Of a stretch of DNA of 64,000 nt, positions 40,101 to 53,142 are shown piece after piece. Positions within the stretch are counted from its first letter, which is position 1; every line of letters begins with the position of its first letter. A program made the translations under genes and the position numbers. Origin of the DNA: Pratylenchus scribneri (taxonomy: Eukaryota > Nematoda > Chromadorea > Rhabditida > Pratylenchidae); assembly GCA_030063045.1 (NCBI GenBank), contig JAQSEB010000002.1, positions 4,154,001 to 4,218,000 of the forward strand. The letters are read 5' to 3'. The notes beneath the pieces are model-generated. The model was given only the letters and a program-made list of their open reading frames with translations. It searched no databases and was not told the DNA's origin.

Positions 40101-43100
40101 CCCAAAATTATTAAAAATAGCTCCGCCCACCTTGTAATTTCTTCCATGAAAATTTTGCATTTTTCCGCCACAACATTCACATCCGGCACCAGGGCCAAAT
40201 ACAGAAGGTCTTTTGGCTGATCCATGGGCATCAATTCCAGCTGTTCCCAATGTCGAATCATTTGAGGTTGCAGCGAAACAAATTCCCTTTCCACATTGCT
40301 CAGCGCCATTAAACTTGGAATTGGTTCGGGTCGACTGTTCTCTTCGTCCTTTCCATTTCCACCGTTGAGAATATTTTTATTGTTTCGGGCAAATGTACGT
40401 AGAGTGAATTGTTCCAATCGACGTGGATTGGAATAACCCGGAACCAGTGATGGAGAGTGAGGATCGCGTAGAGTTTCGCGGAGTTCTTCAAATATTCCAA
40501 GGCATTCAGTGTCACGTGGTTCACCAACGGAATCGGCCCACTGTAAAATTTAATATTATATATTAATTACAAAGGGGATAACCGTTAACCCGAAATCCCT
40601 TCACTGCCCCCCCCCCCCCAAAAAATTCACATGTACCCAAAAATACCTACAAAGTAAAAAATTAGGATTAAAAGGGTCACTTTTGACAGCCTTTGAAATA
40701 AATTTTCTTTATTTCTTTAATAAAAAGCGCATACTTTTTGTGATTAAACCTACAAATAATTCAAAAATTTTAAAATAAACAAAAATGAATGTCTTTAAAC
40801 TTAAACTTTAGATCTGGAGGATGAGTCTTAAGGAAGTTTAGTTTTTAACTCAGGGCTAGGATTAGTTTTGAGATGTCAAATTTAAAGCTTTAAGTTCCGA
40901 GCTATTTAATTAGTCTATAGTTACAAAATATTTTTTTAGAATTTCTTAATTATTAAATTTGGGAGGGATTCATTTTTAAATAACAAAAAATTAAATTTAT
41001 ATTAAAATAAAATAATTAAATTGTACCTGATATCCCCACGGATGCAGTGTAGAAGCATCATCGGCATTATTGGCCGATGTTGAATCGATTTCATGGTTTT
41101 TGAATATTTCCTCGATCAATTTGTTCAATTCAATTTTGTCTATCGGCGACTGAACATATTCAATGCTTTTTTGTGTTCTCCACAATTGATTTAAATTATT
41201 GCCCCGGGTTAAAGTGTTGATATCTCGGCTCAACATTAAATGCCTTAGCAAATCAACAATTCGAATATGAATCAAATTTGTTGGATTGAAATGCAATAAT
41301 CGCGCAGCGATTTCGTCATTTGATTTGAAAATTGGGGTGCCACATGCTTCCTCAATGTCATCGGGGAATAGGCCTGATTCTTGACCGCATAAATAACGAT
41401 GTCGAACGGCACTGAAATTGTAGATAATTATTTATTATTTATTTAAGGATTGTATTTAAATTGCTAATGGTTTAAGGGTTTGTCCCACACATTCACAAAC
41501 CAAATATACCCAAAATTGGATAGTGCTGGTCAAAACGCATTGAATGGTATATAATTTGGTTATGGTTTGGTCAACAATTAAAGGGTTTTAAACGGTTTAA
41601 ACCCATTTTGATTCTGGTTCAAAACTAATTGAGAATTAATTAAACCCAAGCCAAAATATGATCAAATGATGCATTTTGACGTACTTAATCGATTGATTCC
41701 CAGGTCTAGGGGTCTAGGATAGATAAACCACTAAATTGTTACTACTTTTAATGTTTTGGGCAAACAAATATTTTTTTAAATTTAATATTAAAAAAATACT
41801 TACCTAAAACCGCACATACACTTCTGTAATTCAGCGGTTGGAATTCGAAAGCCACTCCATTGTTTGGAAATAAATTGATTCATCATTTGTCGTTGTTTTT
41901 GCTGTAATTGATCACATCGATTGAGCAGCTTCTTTGGACCAATTATGTAAAAGCCCAGCTCATAGGAGCGAATATTTGAATTACAACAGCACAGCGGGCA
42001 TGCATCGAACACAATGTCATAGTGCAAATCGGCAATGGTGTCCTATAAATAAAATTTAAATGAATAAAAATGTTTTTTTCTGGACTAACCTGTATAAGAA
42101 ATGCAATGATGGAGGATTTGTGGTCAAAATGTGCAATTTGATGCTCAATAAAAGTCCTACTATTTTGATCGGCATGTAAAAACGAGGAATTTGTGCTGGA
42201 TGGACGGCCTAAAAATATTCAATTCACATTATATCTTCAATTTAAATGGGAAATATTTAATTAGTAGAAATATAAATGTAAGTAATTTGCAGAAATTTTT
42301 CGTATCATGCCGAAAATAATTTTTTTTTGGGGCCATATAATTTGGCCATAACTAGAAAATTTTTGGGCTTACAATTACGATTAGAATTATTATTTAAGAT
42401 TAAAGATTAGCTTTCGGAGTATAGAAACCCAAAGAATCATCTGATTCGGTTGGCCCCAAAAAGAGTATTTTTTGACAAGAAAAGTTTTCAGTAAATTTTC
42501 AATATTTTTCCCATTATAATTTAAATAAAAATATTTATCACTGTACCTGTTATGGCCATTGCATTGGATGTTGTAGGAGTAGGAGTTAAAGCCAACATTG
42601 AATTTGATGCGGGCGAATTCAACAAGCCAATTCTCGATGCATTCCTTTGCAATGATGCGGATGTTTGCTTGGCCCCAAATAATGTCGGCGTGTTTGCACC
42701 AGAATTGAATTGTTGGCTCTGATCGGGTGGAATTGGATTCATAAAATCGCTAGGCCTAGGAATTTGCTGGTGGGCCATTTGATGGAGCATTTGTTGCTGA
42801 TTTGTGAGTGGAAATGGCGTCACATTCCCCTGATTTGACAAATAAAATGATGGTGGATATTGTTGCTGTTGATGGTGTTCTGCCTCCATTCGTTGTTGGA
42901 ATCGTTGCATTTCCTGTTGGTGCAGCCGAATTTCCAAATTTGTATCGGCCGCACTGCGCCGTTGTGCCATTGTGTGCAAATGAAGGGCAATGAATGCGGC
43001 GTTTGGCTGTGCGTGGTATTGGTATTTCTTTTGGTGTTTTTGCTCACAGCATGGCCTTTTTGCACGGTGAATATTTGATGACGAATGTTCCTATAATTAT

Positions 43101-46100
43101 TTTTCAGTTTAAATGGGTAAAATTTTTCCATTTAATTTTTGATTTTTTAATTCGGGATAGAGGATTAACTATAACTATAAAGTGTTAGCTATCGAATATA
43201 AATATGGCATGGTAAAACACCCAAAATATGCTATGTGTGAAAATGAAAAGCAAGGTAGTGCCACTCCTTATTGTCTCTTTTGGCCAATTGGTGAAAGGTG
43301 GTGATTTTGTGATGAAGGTCAAAGGTTCTATTCCCACCATCGCCACGAATTTTTAATTGGATAAAGAGCGGTAAAATGTTTTTTTTTTGGTCGATTAAAC
43401 TTTAAATCATATTTTAATGACGCGAAATAATCAAAAAAATGGTTTGCAAACCGGTTTGGCCAAAATTAAAAATGGGTCCAAATGGTTTAAACGGAAAAAT
43501 TGCAAAAGATTTTTGGGAAAAAAACAACTTTTTAGGGATATGCAATGACTACAAAAATGGTTTGCAAACCGGTTTAGCCAAAAATGGGCCAAGAGTTTAA
43601 TCGATAAAATGGCAAAAGATTTTTAGGCTGGGGAAGTGAAAAACTTTTTAGGGATACGAAAAGACTAAAAAATGGTTTGCAAACAGGTTTGGACGAAAAT
43701 GATTCAAAATGGTTTAAATCGATAAAAATGATAATAAATGGTGTTTGTTAATGAATAAAATATTAATGTTTAATCTTATATTATTCTATCTACCTGTTCA
43801 TTCTCGTTTTTAATACTCAAACAATCGCAACAGCATTCATCCTGCGATTGACCGCATTCCATATTATTTGCCTCATTCGAACAAAAATCTTCATTTTCAA
43901 CAATTTTTGTTGAATTGCCGAGGAATCGTCGACAAAATTCCCTGGAATGAGCTTTTTGACATTCCACGGCCCCGTACAACGGCTCTTTCCATGGCGCATT
44001 CTTCATTTGGGCGGAGAAATGTGAAATTATGTTGATTACTCCCTCCTCATTGATTGATGGATGATGAAGCATATTTAGGGGTGAAAATTGCAGAGGAGTG
44101 GGCGGTGTTGGATATATTCGGCTCAGGGATTCTTGGAGGGCAGCGGCATGTGCGTTTTGATGCTGAAATTTTATGAAATTTATTTGTGGATTAGTCATTA
44201 ATTTTTGTGTTTTGGCCGATATTAAATTATCTAAAGATTCTAAATTCGACATGTCCTAAATCCTAATTATGGTTTTATGGTACAGTATTGATTTATGGTT
44301 TAATCGATTTAGTTAGGGTCGATTTTGTTTATAAAATTTCAATTTCAAATCAGTTTAATCCGTTTAAGCCAAAGTCATTTTTGATTGAAATTTTGAGTTT
44401 TAAACCGCTTTAACATTCTTGGTTTAAACCAAATTAAGTTATGGCCAATTGAAATTTTGGGTTTTAAATAGGTTTAACATTTTTGGTTTGAACCAAAGTA
44501 AGTTATGGGTTATGGTCAATTGAAACTTTAGGTTTTTAAACCGGTTTAGGGTTTTAATATTTTCAAAATTGAATTGTCCAAATTGCCATTTCGCGCAATT
44601 AAATGGACTAAGCTGAATCGAATTAACCATATAAATTAATGCCCTAAGATGCCTACGGGCTGACGGAGATATGGCCAAAAATTGATTAAAAATTAAAATG
44701 TCTGCCATTATACTATTTTTGGTTGGTGAAATTAGTATTGATTGAAAAATTCAGTACCGGCCCAACTTTTTGTTAAACATACCGTTTGCCCAACATGTGC
44801 ATTCGGATTGGCCGTAATTGATTGTTGATAAATATTGCCAACTCCCAAAATTGTTGCCGTCGCTGCATTCCCCGCCGCATCAATGCATTCATTCGATGCC
44901 GGCGGTGACATAAAACATTGCGTTGTGGGTGTGTGCTGTTGTTGTTGATATGGCGTATTCACCGCGGTAGATGAGGAACTCTGAAAACAGCATTCATAAT
45001 AATTTTGTAGGACAAGTTATGAGTTATGAACCAATTTTGATGATTTTTGTATCAAATTAAAGAGCAGACTTTTGGCTATCCAATGAAATCAATTTAAATT
45101 AAATTGGTTCAAAATTGATGAAGTTATGTCCAAAAAACCATGCAAAATGACCTTAACTGTGGATTAGCGAAATTTTCTCTGGTTTTTTTGGCCATAACTC
45201 CATCAATCCTTAACCAATTTAAATAAAATTAATTTCATTGGATAACTAAAAGTCTGCTCTTTAATTTGATACCAAAAATTATCAAAATTGGTTCTCTCCT
45301 TGAAGAGTTATTATAAAAGGCGTCAAGTTGGGCTGTTCTCTTGGTGAATATAATTTATGAATTACCTGCAATTCTTCCACCATTTCATTTTCATTTGTTT
45401 CCATTTGTTCATGGCCGTCAAGTGCAAATGGGGGAGTTTCTGCAGTTGCATTCTCATCGATTAGCCTTTCGTTTGGATCATCAATTGGCATTGGCACAGT
45501 GTTTGGACTCAAAAGCAGTTTCATCAACAGTGATTCGGGCTTAACTTCTTCGTTGTTTGAAATGGAAGGCAGCGAATTGCATGGATCAATGGCGAATATG
45601 TTGGAATCCTTAATTTTTTTAATTAAACGATTTTAATATTTATATTTTGTTTAACTTAAAAGTTAAGGTCTATAAAATTATTAATCAAAATCTTAAGGCC
45701 CAATAAAATTTATATCCCAAAACTTAAAAGATCTAAAAATTTATTAATTTAAAATTTAAGGTCTAAAAAATTATTAAACGTAAAACTTTAGGTCTCAAAA
45801 TTTATTAACTTAAAACTTAAGGTCTAAAAATTTTTCATTTTAAAACTTAAGGTTAAAAAATTTAAATTAAAACCTAAGTCCTAATATTTAAAACTGTCCA
45901 AAAATTTTTCAATTTAAAACTTAAGGTCTAAAAATAATTTTAAAATTCCAGGTTTAAAAAATAAATTTAAAACTTAAGGTCTAAAAAAATTTATGATTTA
46001 AAAATTAAGAAAAAGTTAACCTCTTCCTCAAATGCAATATTCAAGAAATCAAATTCCACAACACTTGGCCACTTTAATCGCTTCGCCGTTTTTGTACTGC

Positions 46101-49100
46101 CAATTTGATTGTATTTCCTCTTCCTTTTCAGTTTTGCCGTCGATTTTTCCGGTTCAGGTTCATCAGTTTTAGGTGTCTCTTTTGGTTTTTCTGGCTCATC
46201 AATTCCAGGTGGTCGCCAAATCGGGTTTTCATTTTGATTTTGTCGAATGAAAAATTGATATTGTTGTACATTCCCCATTATATTTCCAGTAATATCTTCT
46301 TCAATGTCTTCTTCATCTTCATCTAGAATTCCTTTCAAAACAGAATTTTCTGCTGCTTGGTCATTTTCTTCTTTAACACCCGTTTTGTTGCTAAAACTTA
46401 AAACATTAAATAATTTTACTTAATAAAAATTGAACCTTGCATCCGAAGAAAGACTGGCCATTTCATGTATTCGTATTAATTCTTGTTGTTGTGAAATTCT
46501 TGTTCGATATTTTGCATAAAATTGATTCTTTTGATCAAATTGTTCTCTTTTTGTTGGCAATTTTTGCGCATTTTCATTTGGCAACGATGATGCGAGACCG
46601 GCGATCCATTTTGGTGGCGCACATTTTCTTCGTTCCTTCTTTGGTTCAGTGTATTTTTTACTATTTATTGATTGGCAATTTTGTTGTTGTTTTTGGTTTA
46701 TTCTTTCCATGTTTCGATGAAATGGTAGCCGAATAAAATTGTTGCCATGAATATCGTGATTTTGGGAATTTAGCGGTTGTTCCAGGTTTTGTTCTGCAAA
46801 ATATTTTATTTAAGTATTAAAAACTTAGATTTTTGGATAATAAAAACTTAAGGTTTTTTGGATAATAAAAACAAGGTTTTTCGGATAATAAAAACTTAAG
46901 GTTTTTTGGATAATAAAAACTTAAGGTTTTTTGGATAATAAAAACTTAGGTTTTTTGGATAATAAAAACTTAAGGTTTTTTGGATAATAAAAACTTAAGG
47001 TTTTTTGGATAATAAAAACTTAAGGTTTTTTGGATAATAAAAACTTAGGTTTTTTGGATAATAAAAACTTAAGGTTTTTCGGATAATAAAAACTTAAGGT
47101 TTTTTGGATAATAAAAACTTAAGGTTTTTTGGATAATAAAAACTTAGGTCTTTTGGATAATAAAAACTTAAGGTTTTTGGATAATAAAAACTTAAAGTTT
47201 TTTGGATAATTAAAACTTAAGGTTTTTACTTTTTATTAATAAAAAATAATACGTTTATTTTCCAGCTGCTGTTGCGGTGGAATTGAATTTGGTTGTTGGC
47301 CCAGTTTTGGACAAATTCGACAATAGCAAAATTCCCTTCGCATATAATCATAGTTGAATTCGGTCATACAACCAACGGCGCCCATTCCGACATTTTTGGG
47401 AGCTGCTGTTCCAGGGAATCGAAGGCAACTGTCGCCAAAACTTGTCCTCGCTATGGCCAAATTTGCGGATATCCTTTTTCTTTCTCCTATAAAAATATTT
47501 GTCATTTTGGATTATTTTGACTAAAAAACTTTTTATTCTGCCATCAATCATCTCATCATTCTCTTGTTCCATTGAAGTGGTTGCGACCGCGCAATCATCC
47601 AATATTGGATCATTTGAATATAAATTTTCATCCATTTTGATGACCGGTGTCAATTGTTCATCGGCCAAAATGCCAATGAATGCGGTGGGATAGAGCAGGG
47701 ATTTGCCATTCACTTGGACCAACAACATTTTTGGCAATCCTTTTGGCATTTGTTGCGCCATTTTTGGATTTTCCAATGCAGGATAAATTCGTTTCCATCC
47801 AATCCAATGTTTCTCAATCAGCTGTTTCAGTTTATCCTTGTTTTCTGTTTGATTTTGGGACATTTTTATTATCAAAAATGGCAAAAATGTACCTCTATGC
47901 GGTGACTCGTCAACATTTTTGCCATTTTCATTGTCAAATAAAAAGGTTTGTCCAGGCGCCAATTGGGCACGAATTGACCAAGGTCCTTTAATAGGGAAGA
48001 ATTAAATTACAATGGAAAAAAAATTAGACTAGCGCGTTTAGCCTAGTGGGTTAATAGCTTAATTTTTTAGTTTTTCTAGAGCTAGATTTAGTTTGGTAAA
48101 GGTTTTATAAACAAGATTTTATATCAAAAATTTTGAAAATTTTTGCACCAAAGGGAGGAGGATCTCTTCCATTCGTTTATACAAAATTGAGGTCTCGGGT
48201 TCGAACCCGCCCAGAGGACCATAATTTTTTCTGACTTGATTGTCATTTTTATGAATTTTTATACAATATATAGATTCTTTTTACCAAAAAAAAAATGAAA
48301 AATTTTCGACCCAAAAAGTGGTTAGACCCTTTACATCTGCAAAATTTAGGTCTTTGGTTCGAGCCCTCTCAAAGGAAATTATTTTTCAGGGCTAATTTTT
48401 TATATAATTTAATTCGAAAATCGACTAAAAAAATTAAACCATAAAATTGCTAATATTCCCAATGAAAAACAATAAAACATACCCAATATTACTGGTTGAA
48501 CACGGCTCTCCTTTAGATGTAATTGGGATAAACGCAGAATTGTTGGCTGTCGTTGGACGGCAATAGTCGCACAAACCAGTGAATCTCGATGCAAAAAATA
48601 ATTGAAACGAATCGCATTGATGAATCTGACAGTGATTAACATTTACATTATTAAACAATGATTTATTACTTTGGTATTGCACATTTGTTGAAGGAATTCA
48701 TTTTTACGGGTTTGCAAAGCCATCGACCGAATCGCACGTATCCCTGTTATGAATAAAATTATTAAAATATTTAATTCTTTTACAGCTCCTACTTCCTACG
48801 TCCAATCAACAATTATGAGTCCGGTTAATTATTATAAGTCCAATCAATACTTATGCGTACAATAATATTTTTATGGGTCCCACGTCCCATTAAAAAGTAC
48901 AAATTAATTTTGTCTTAAACCTTACTTTACCCTAAAGCTTATGGGGGGGGGGGGGGGGGGTTAAGCTAATTAAGTGCAGGATAGGACATAGGATGGGTTT
49001 AGGTTAGGGTAGAATTTCGGTTTTTGGACGCCTAAAAAATTGATGGGACGCATAAAATATTATTGGACGCAGGAACCGTGTAAAAGGAAAGGACAAAAAA

Positions 49101-49754
49101 TTTTATGCGATCAAACCTCTAATAAAAGCCGCCTTTCAATTGCCCCATTTAAAGCTTTGAAGAACAGTGTCCGCGTCTCATATTCAAACTCTATCCGGGG
49201 TGTGTCCGTGTCCATGGATTCACTGTGTGTTAGCTCTGAAACAAAATATTATGCAAATTATGCCTAAAATTGCCAAAATTAACCAATCATTCCCCTTGCT
49301 TTGAATTCGTTGATGAGTTCGGGTTCCTCGGCCGCATACCAAAAAAGCCATATCTCTTTGGGGTCATCTTGATTCGGTGTTGGGTTTAAATAGGCAGCAT
49401 TCACTCCGGCACTAGGCGGTCTTAATCAAATCGATAAATTTGCAAGTGGAAATTAGTAAAAATAACCTCCTTCGCCATGTACACAATATGTCCGCCTCCA
49501 AACATTCGGTATATGCCCGCATGATTGGGCATTCTTCTTCATCCGGATTGGATGAATCCAGCTCTTGTTGGAGACTTTTGTTGCCGGAAGTAAGTGCGCA
49601 CCATTTTAGGCCATTTAATTCGGCCTAATAAATTAAATCATTTCCGCCATATTTTGAAATTTAATAAACTTACAATTTGAAAAACATTGGTAGGACAATC
49701 TTCAAATGATGAGGGTCCGCCAAGCCCCGCAGTCGTTGTTGACCCGTTGCTCAT
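34118..49754 (-). CDS. MED13: Mediator complex subunit 13 (MED13; let-19 in C. elegans)
   Basis: I model 31 exons, 2,452 residues, frame kept at every junction: 49674-49754, 49467-49624, 49284-49420, 49117-49235, 48670-48743, 48483-48625, 47893-47985, 47530-47844, 47253-47486, 46436-46793, 46021-46396, 45366-45608, 44783-44980, 43794-44255, 42547-43090, 42090-42208, 41804-42042, 41027-41411, 40131-40540, 39530-39736, 39230-39486, 39089-39181, 38297-38593, 38075-38252, 37953-38011, 37834-37910, 37438-37785, 36477-36983, 35925-36084, 34871-35216, 34118-34259. Diagnostic parts: N-terminal FEDCPTNVFQIAELNGLKW, EIWLFWYAAEEPEL, YETRTLFFKAL, central CPLCCCN, LPHTIVVYIINPFG, MGKLGHGEFKIW and C-terminal FALETQNALSWLSLD. 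MED13 links the CDK8 kinase module to core Mediator in the nucleus. Exon 27's donor (phase 0) and exon 14's acceptor are the least certain. Confidence 0.95.
35273..35757 (+). repeat. Minisatellite in MED13 intron (TTCCGGAAAGTTTTATTTTTTG family)
   Basis: About 20 units of 21-31 bp built on GTTCCGGAAAGTTTTATTTT. Because units lack stops, long frames appear in all three phases; they are artefacts. It is related, inverted, to the array at 54629-54987. Confidence 0.95.
37086..37385 (-). repeat. Dispersed repeat (GGTTTAAACC family), intronic copy
   Basis: Contains CCATTAAACCAAAATGTGG, CCCTTTAATTGTTGACC and a stretch near CATTCAATGCGTC. Partial copies in either orientation occur at 39820-40000, 41463-41735, 53365-53520 and 58852-59205, always in introns. 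Confidence 0.75.
38600..39030 (+). repeat. Minisatellite in MED13 intron (AATTAAAATGTGTTTTCGTTT)
   Basis: Roughly 20 units of 19-24 bp fill most of the intron 38594-39088. Confidence 0.95.
39820..40000 (-). repeat. Dispersed GGTTTAAACC-family repeat, second copy
   Basis: Shares CCATTAAACCAAAATGTGG and the following CTGACCAAACCATAACC with the 37.1-kb copy. Confidence 0.7.
41463..41735 (+). repeat. Dispersed GGTTTAAACC-family repeat, inverted copy
   Basis: Begins near GGTTTGTCCCACACATTCAC and carries GGTTATGGTTTGGTCAAC, matching the 58.9-kb copy in the same orientation. Confidence 0.75.
45028..45294. repeat. Foldback (palindromic) MITE-like element in MED13 intron
   Basis: The two outer arms are inverted copies of each other. 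Each contains ATCAAATTAAAGAGCAGACT or its complement, plus GGCTATCCAATGAAAT-like sequence. A second copy starts at about 63741. Confidence 0.75.
45650..46010 (+). repeat. Imperfect tandem repeat in MED13 intron (ACTTAAGGTCTAAAA)
   Basis: Degenerate units of about 28-40 bp with the core AACTTAAGGTCTAAAA fill the intron between exons 11 and 12. Confidence 0.8.
46815..47228 (+). repeat. 25-bp minisatellite in MED13 intron
   Basis: About 16 units of GGATAATAAAAACTTAAGG plus a T run, filling the intron between exons 9 and 10. Confidence 0.95.
48036..48370 (+). repeat. Possible tRNA-derived SINE remnant in MED13 intron
   Basis: TTTAGCCTAGTGGGTTAA fits a Pol III A box, and GTCTCGGGTTCGAACCC (about 48191) fits a B box, with a second, weaker GGTTCGAGCCC near 48357. 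Box spacing (about 150 bp) is too long for a tRNA gene, so I read it as a SINE or tRNA relic. Confidence 0.35.
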
Positions 49755-50753
49755 TGAATTGAAATGTTGGATAGGATAATAAACTCTTTATTTAACAATA
49801 CATTTGGTTTAAGTTGTAAACGGTTTTAGTGGAAGGCAGTCAATTCGTTGAATTTCAGCCTACAAATTGTTGCAAATTAAAAACAATGCTGTTCGTTTAA
49901 GGTTTTAAACCATCTTTTCAATTATCCATCAAGTTTAAGTTTAAAAACGATTAATTAAAAGCTCAAGCTTTGTTTATTATACGCAACACCGTCGTGTTTT
50001 AACAAAAACAAAAGTATAATAAATGATTGACAAAAGTGAGAAGAGGCGCACTTGCTAGGTTTATATTCGATTGTTGTCTAGTCTCATCAGCAAATAAAAC
50101 TAATTAATAAAAGTTAAAGGGGCATTAACCATACGGTTTTGTTCGATGCTAATAGGCTAAATTGTGGTGTTATGCGCTATCTATGCCACTTGCTCATTGT
50201 AGTAGTATTTTGATGTGTGTGAGTGAGTATAAAATTGATGGAAAAAACGCTCGACGCTTGGTGTGGTGGCTGGTGGTAGACTCTGGCTGGGTCGGTCGCT
50301 GGAAGAACACGGCGGAAGGATGGGGAAATTGGGGATGATGAATGCTTGCTTAATTTCACATATCCTCACATCACATACCTACATATCTTTTCATTTCTTC
50401 TTCAACCACCATGGTTTGGTTAATTGTCATTGCTCATTGTGTGCTGCTTTGCTTATTGCTTGATGCGATGCTCGTGCTCTGGTTCTATTTCTCTAGGTCT
50501 CGCCTCTAGGGGAAACGGAAGGAAAGGAAAGAAAAGAAAAGAAGGAAGAGGAAGCTTAGGTTGTATAATGTGTCACTTTTTCCATCAATTTAATTTTATT
50601 AAAATTTGAATAATTTGGCCTAAAATTTTGCTTATTTTGGTAGAGCCAAATCCAGAAATATCCCAAAAATTTAGCCTATTTTACTAAAATTAAGTTATTC
50701 TACTCATTAACCTAATCAATTATGATTTAGAGTATAAAAAACTACGAAAATTT
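49755..50753. other. Intergenic between divergent MED13 and ISCA2 genes
   Basis: The two genes are divergent, so this 1-kb interval should contain both promoters. No clear TATA box, RNA gene or further coding region is seen. Confidence 0.55.
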
Positions 50754-51298
50754 ATGTATAATTTGCTCCGTATTCTTTCAAAACGATTCACAAATGCTCG
50801 ATTTTCAACGGATGTGGGCAATCAACTTTTACTTGTATCAGAAAAAGCAGCAAAACAGGTTTTACAAATTACAAAATAATGTGAATTAAATAAACCAAAA
50901 TTTAGTTACAAAAAATTGCTGCACCCGATGAACATTTGCGCATCAGTGTTGATTCCGGCGGTTGCTCCGGCTTTGAATACAAAATGGAATTGGGTAAAGA
51001 AATTGATAAAGAAGAGGATGAAATTATCCGAATAGCGCCGGGAGCAATGTTGGTGGTTGACAAAGTAAATTTTATGTTAAATTTTATAGAAATGCATCTC
51101 AATTTAGACATCGCTAGAATTTTTGCGAGGTGCAAAATTGGATTATGTCGAGGATTTGATGCGATCCGCATTCCGAATAACGGTTTTTAAACTAATATTT
51201 TTGGCCATTGATTTAAATATAATTTTCAGGAGAATCCAAAGGCGACCAGCGGCTGCTCGTGTGGTGCAAGTTTTGCTCCGAAAGAAGAAAATTTGTGA
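50754..51298 (+). CDS. ISCA2: Mitochondrial iron-sulfur cluster assembly protein ISCA2-like
   Basis: Four exons (50754-50858, 50906-51064, 51108-51182, 51230-51298), all introns phase 0, encode 135 residues. The A-type carrier signature is complete: Cys 55 in DSGGCSGFEY and Cys 122/Cys 124 in SGCSCGASF. The ISCA2-type block LRGAKLDYVEDLMRSAF is present too. The first 18 or so residues (Arg/Ser-rich, few acids) fit a mitochondrial targeting peptide. ISCA2 works with ISCA1 and IBA57 in [4Fe-4S] maturation in the matrix. The gene is normal in length. Its start is the first ATG in frame with the second exon. Confidence 0.93.
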
Positions 51299-51534
51299 TA
51301 AAAATAATGAAAATTCGCCCAAATGTATTGGATATTTTTATTTCTCATAAAATATTTATCATCATTTGCAATAAAATTTTAAATGTTCCAAATTGATTTT
51401 ATACAAAATGAGTAATTTAATCTTTTTTTATTACTTTGAAATATTTTTTTATTTATTTGTAAATTCCATTCATAAATTTATTAGAATTTATTGTCAGAAA
51501 TCATCAAACAAGAGAATTCCAACACCAAAAAGCA

Positions 51535-52878
51535 ATGAGCATTGACTTGTCAACCGCATCGGACGATGGATTGGCATTGATTTTGTTGAGAGTACCGGTC
51601 AAGGATTTGATTAAAATATGTCCACAGGTTTTTGATTAGTTTGAATCAACAATATATAAATTACAAAATATTCTTCAGGTCTCACCACAATGGAATCGAA
51701 TTTTATCGGATAATTTCTTTTGGCGAAAGAAAATGGAATATGATGGGTACAAATTGGAATGGCCAAAATTGGCTGGCCTCTCGACGAAATCATTCAAATC
51801 GATGGCGCTGAAGCATTGTTTTGGGCGAAATTTTATCAAGGACAATTGGGATTTTAATCAGAAAATTCTAACCCTGGATCCAAGATGGAATGCAAATCGA
51901 ATTTGGCAATGGGAAGAGGAGCATCTTGTTGATGATAGGTTAATTTTTGAAAAATTATAAAAGATGAATATTTTGAGAATTTCACATTTTGCAGCTTCAA
52001 AGCTATGATCGAAATTCCGCCAGTATTTCTTGATGTTGTACGGGCAAATCAGCCAAAATTCGGCACATCAATTGAAGCCTGCATTTCCATGGATACTGAA
52101 CCTTTCGCAAAGGATATTATCATCAAATTGGCCGATGAAGGATTAACAGTTAAAAAATTTGATAATTTTCCTTAAAAATCTTTATTTAAAAATTAATTCA
52201 ATATTTAAGGACGACATTATGGACAATTTCCGGCCAACAATTATTGTTTCCGAAATGATTGGAAAACGCCTGGATGGCGATATCATTTACACGATGAGAT
52301 GTTCCTTGGATTCCAGCATTGATGATGAGGATGACCATTTTCCCAAACATCCAATTCCAAATGAAGATCAATACGGCGTATTCCGGAATGAACGCCGGGA
52401 TGAGAATGGCCGCTGGGTTAAAGCAGTAATTAATTTACAATTCGATCAATGGCAAGGTAAAATATTTAAATTTGTTTTTTAAAAACATTTTCTTCAAAAA
52501 ATCAGTTACCTTTTTATGATTTTTTTAGTGAGCAGATTTAATTTTAAAATATGCACCAATTTTTTTTATTACATTTATACATATACTACAACTACAATTA
52601 AAATGTTAATGTTGAATAAAAACCAAAAAATGTAAAAAAAGCATATTTTCGTATAATATTTTTAATAATTAAGATACTAAAACTTTTAATTCTCAATTTA
52701 TTAAGATGAGGGCTGGCATCGAGTGGAATATGTGTTCAAGGATTATCCCGTTGGCATGCGCTATTTGAAATTGTATTGTGCGGGAAAGAAGTTAGCAGAA
52801 GTAGGAGAGGACCTTTATGGACTTAAAATGGCCAATTGTTCGGTGATGGCATTATGCGAGAAAAATGCAACGGAATAA
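51535..52878 (+). CDS. F-box protein with FBA (sugar-binding-type) domain, copy 1
   Basis: Five exons (51535-51627, 51679-51938, 51995-52148, 52210-52456, 52706-52878; phases 0,2,0,1) encode 308 residues. The N-terminal F-box reads ILLRVPVKDLIKICPQVSPQ then W and LSDNFFWRKKM, typical for SKP1 binding. The C-terminal half is an F-box-associated domain: DEGWHRVEYVFKDYPVGMRY then GLKMANCSVMALC, as in FBXO2/FBXO6/FBXO44. Such SCF receptors recognise glycoproteins for degradation. A tandem paralogue follows at 53143. Intron 4 is 249 bp, the others about 50-60 bp. Confidence 0.88.
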
Positions 52879-53142
52879 AGAGAAATATTTGAAGAGAATA
52901 CGGATTAAATGAATGAAGATGGAAGACATTACGGATAGACTTTAATTTATTTGTTTGTTGCTCATATTTTGATCAGATCTCTCAGTTATAATAAACAAAT
53001 GATTTTTAATTTATTTTTGATTTTATTAAAATGCAAAGTATTTTATTTCAAAATTATTTACCATTATATCAAATTATTTAATTCACAAATAAATTTTAGT
53101 AGAATTTATTAACATAAATAAACATTCAAAAGAATAACAACA

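Noticed and set aside
48944..48960. Run of 17 G in a MED13 intron (and a C run near 40608)
   Set aside because: Simple homopolymers in introns; length may be a sequencing effect and no function is implied.
34118..49754. Several unrelated single-exon genes along the minus strand
   Set aside because: The frames join through consistent GT..AG introns into one MED13 protein with its N- and C-terminal signatures.
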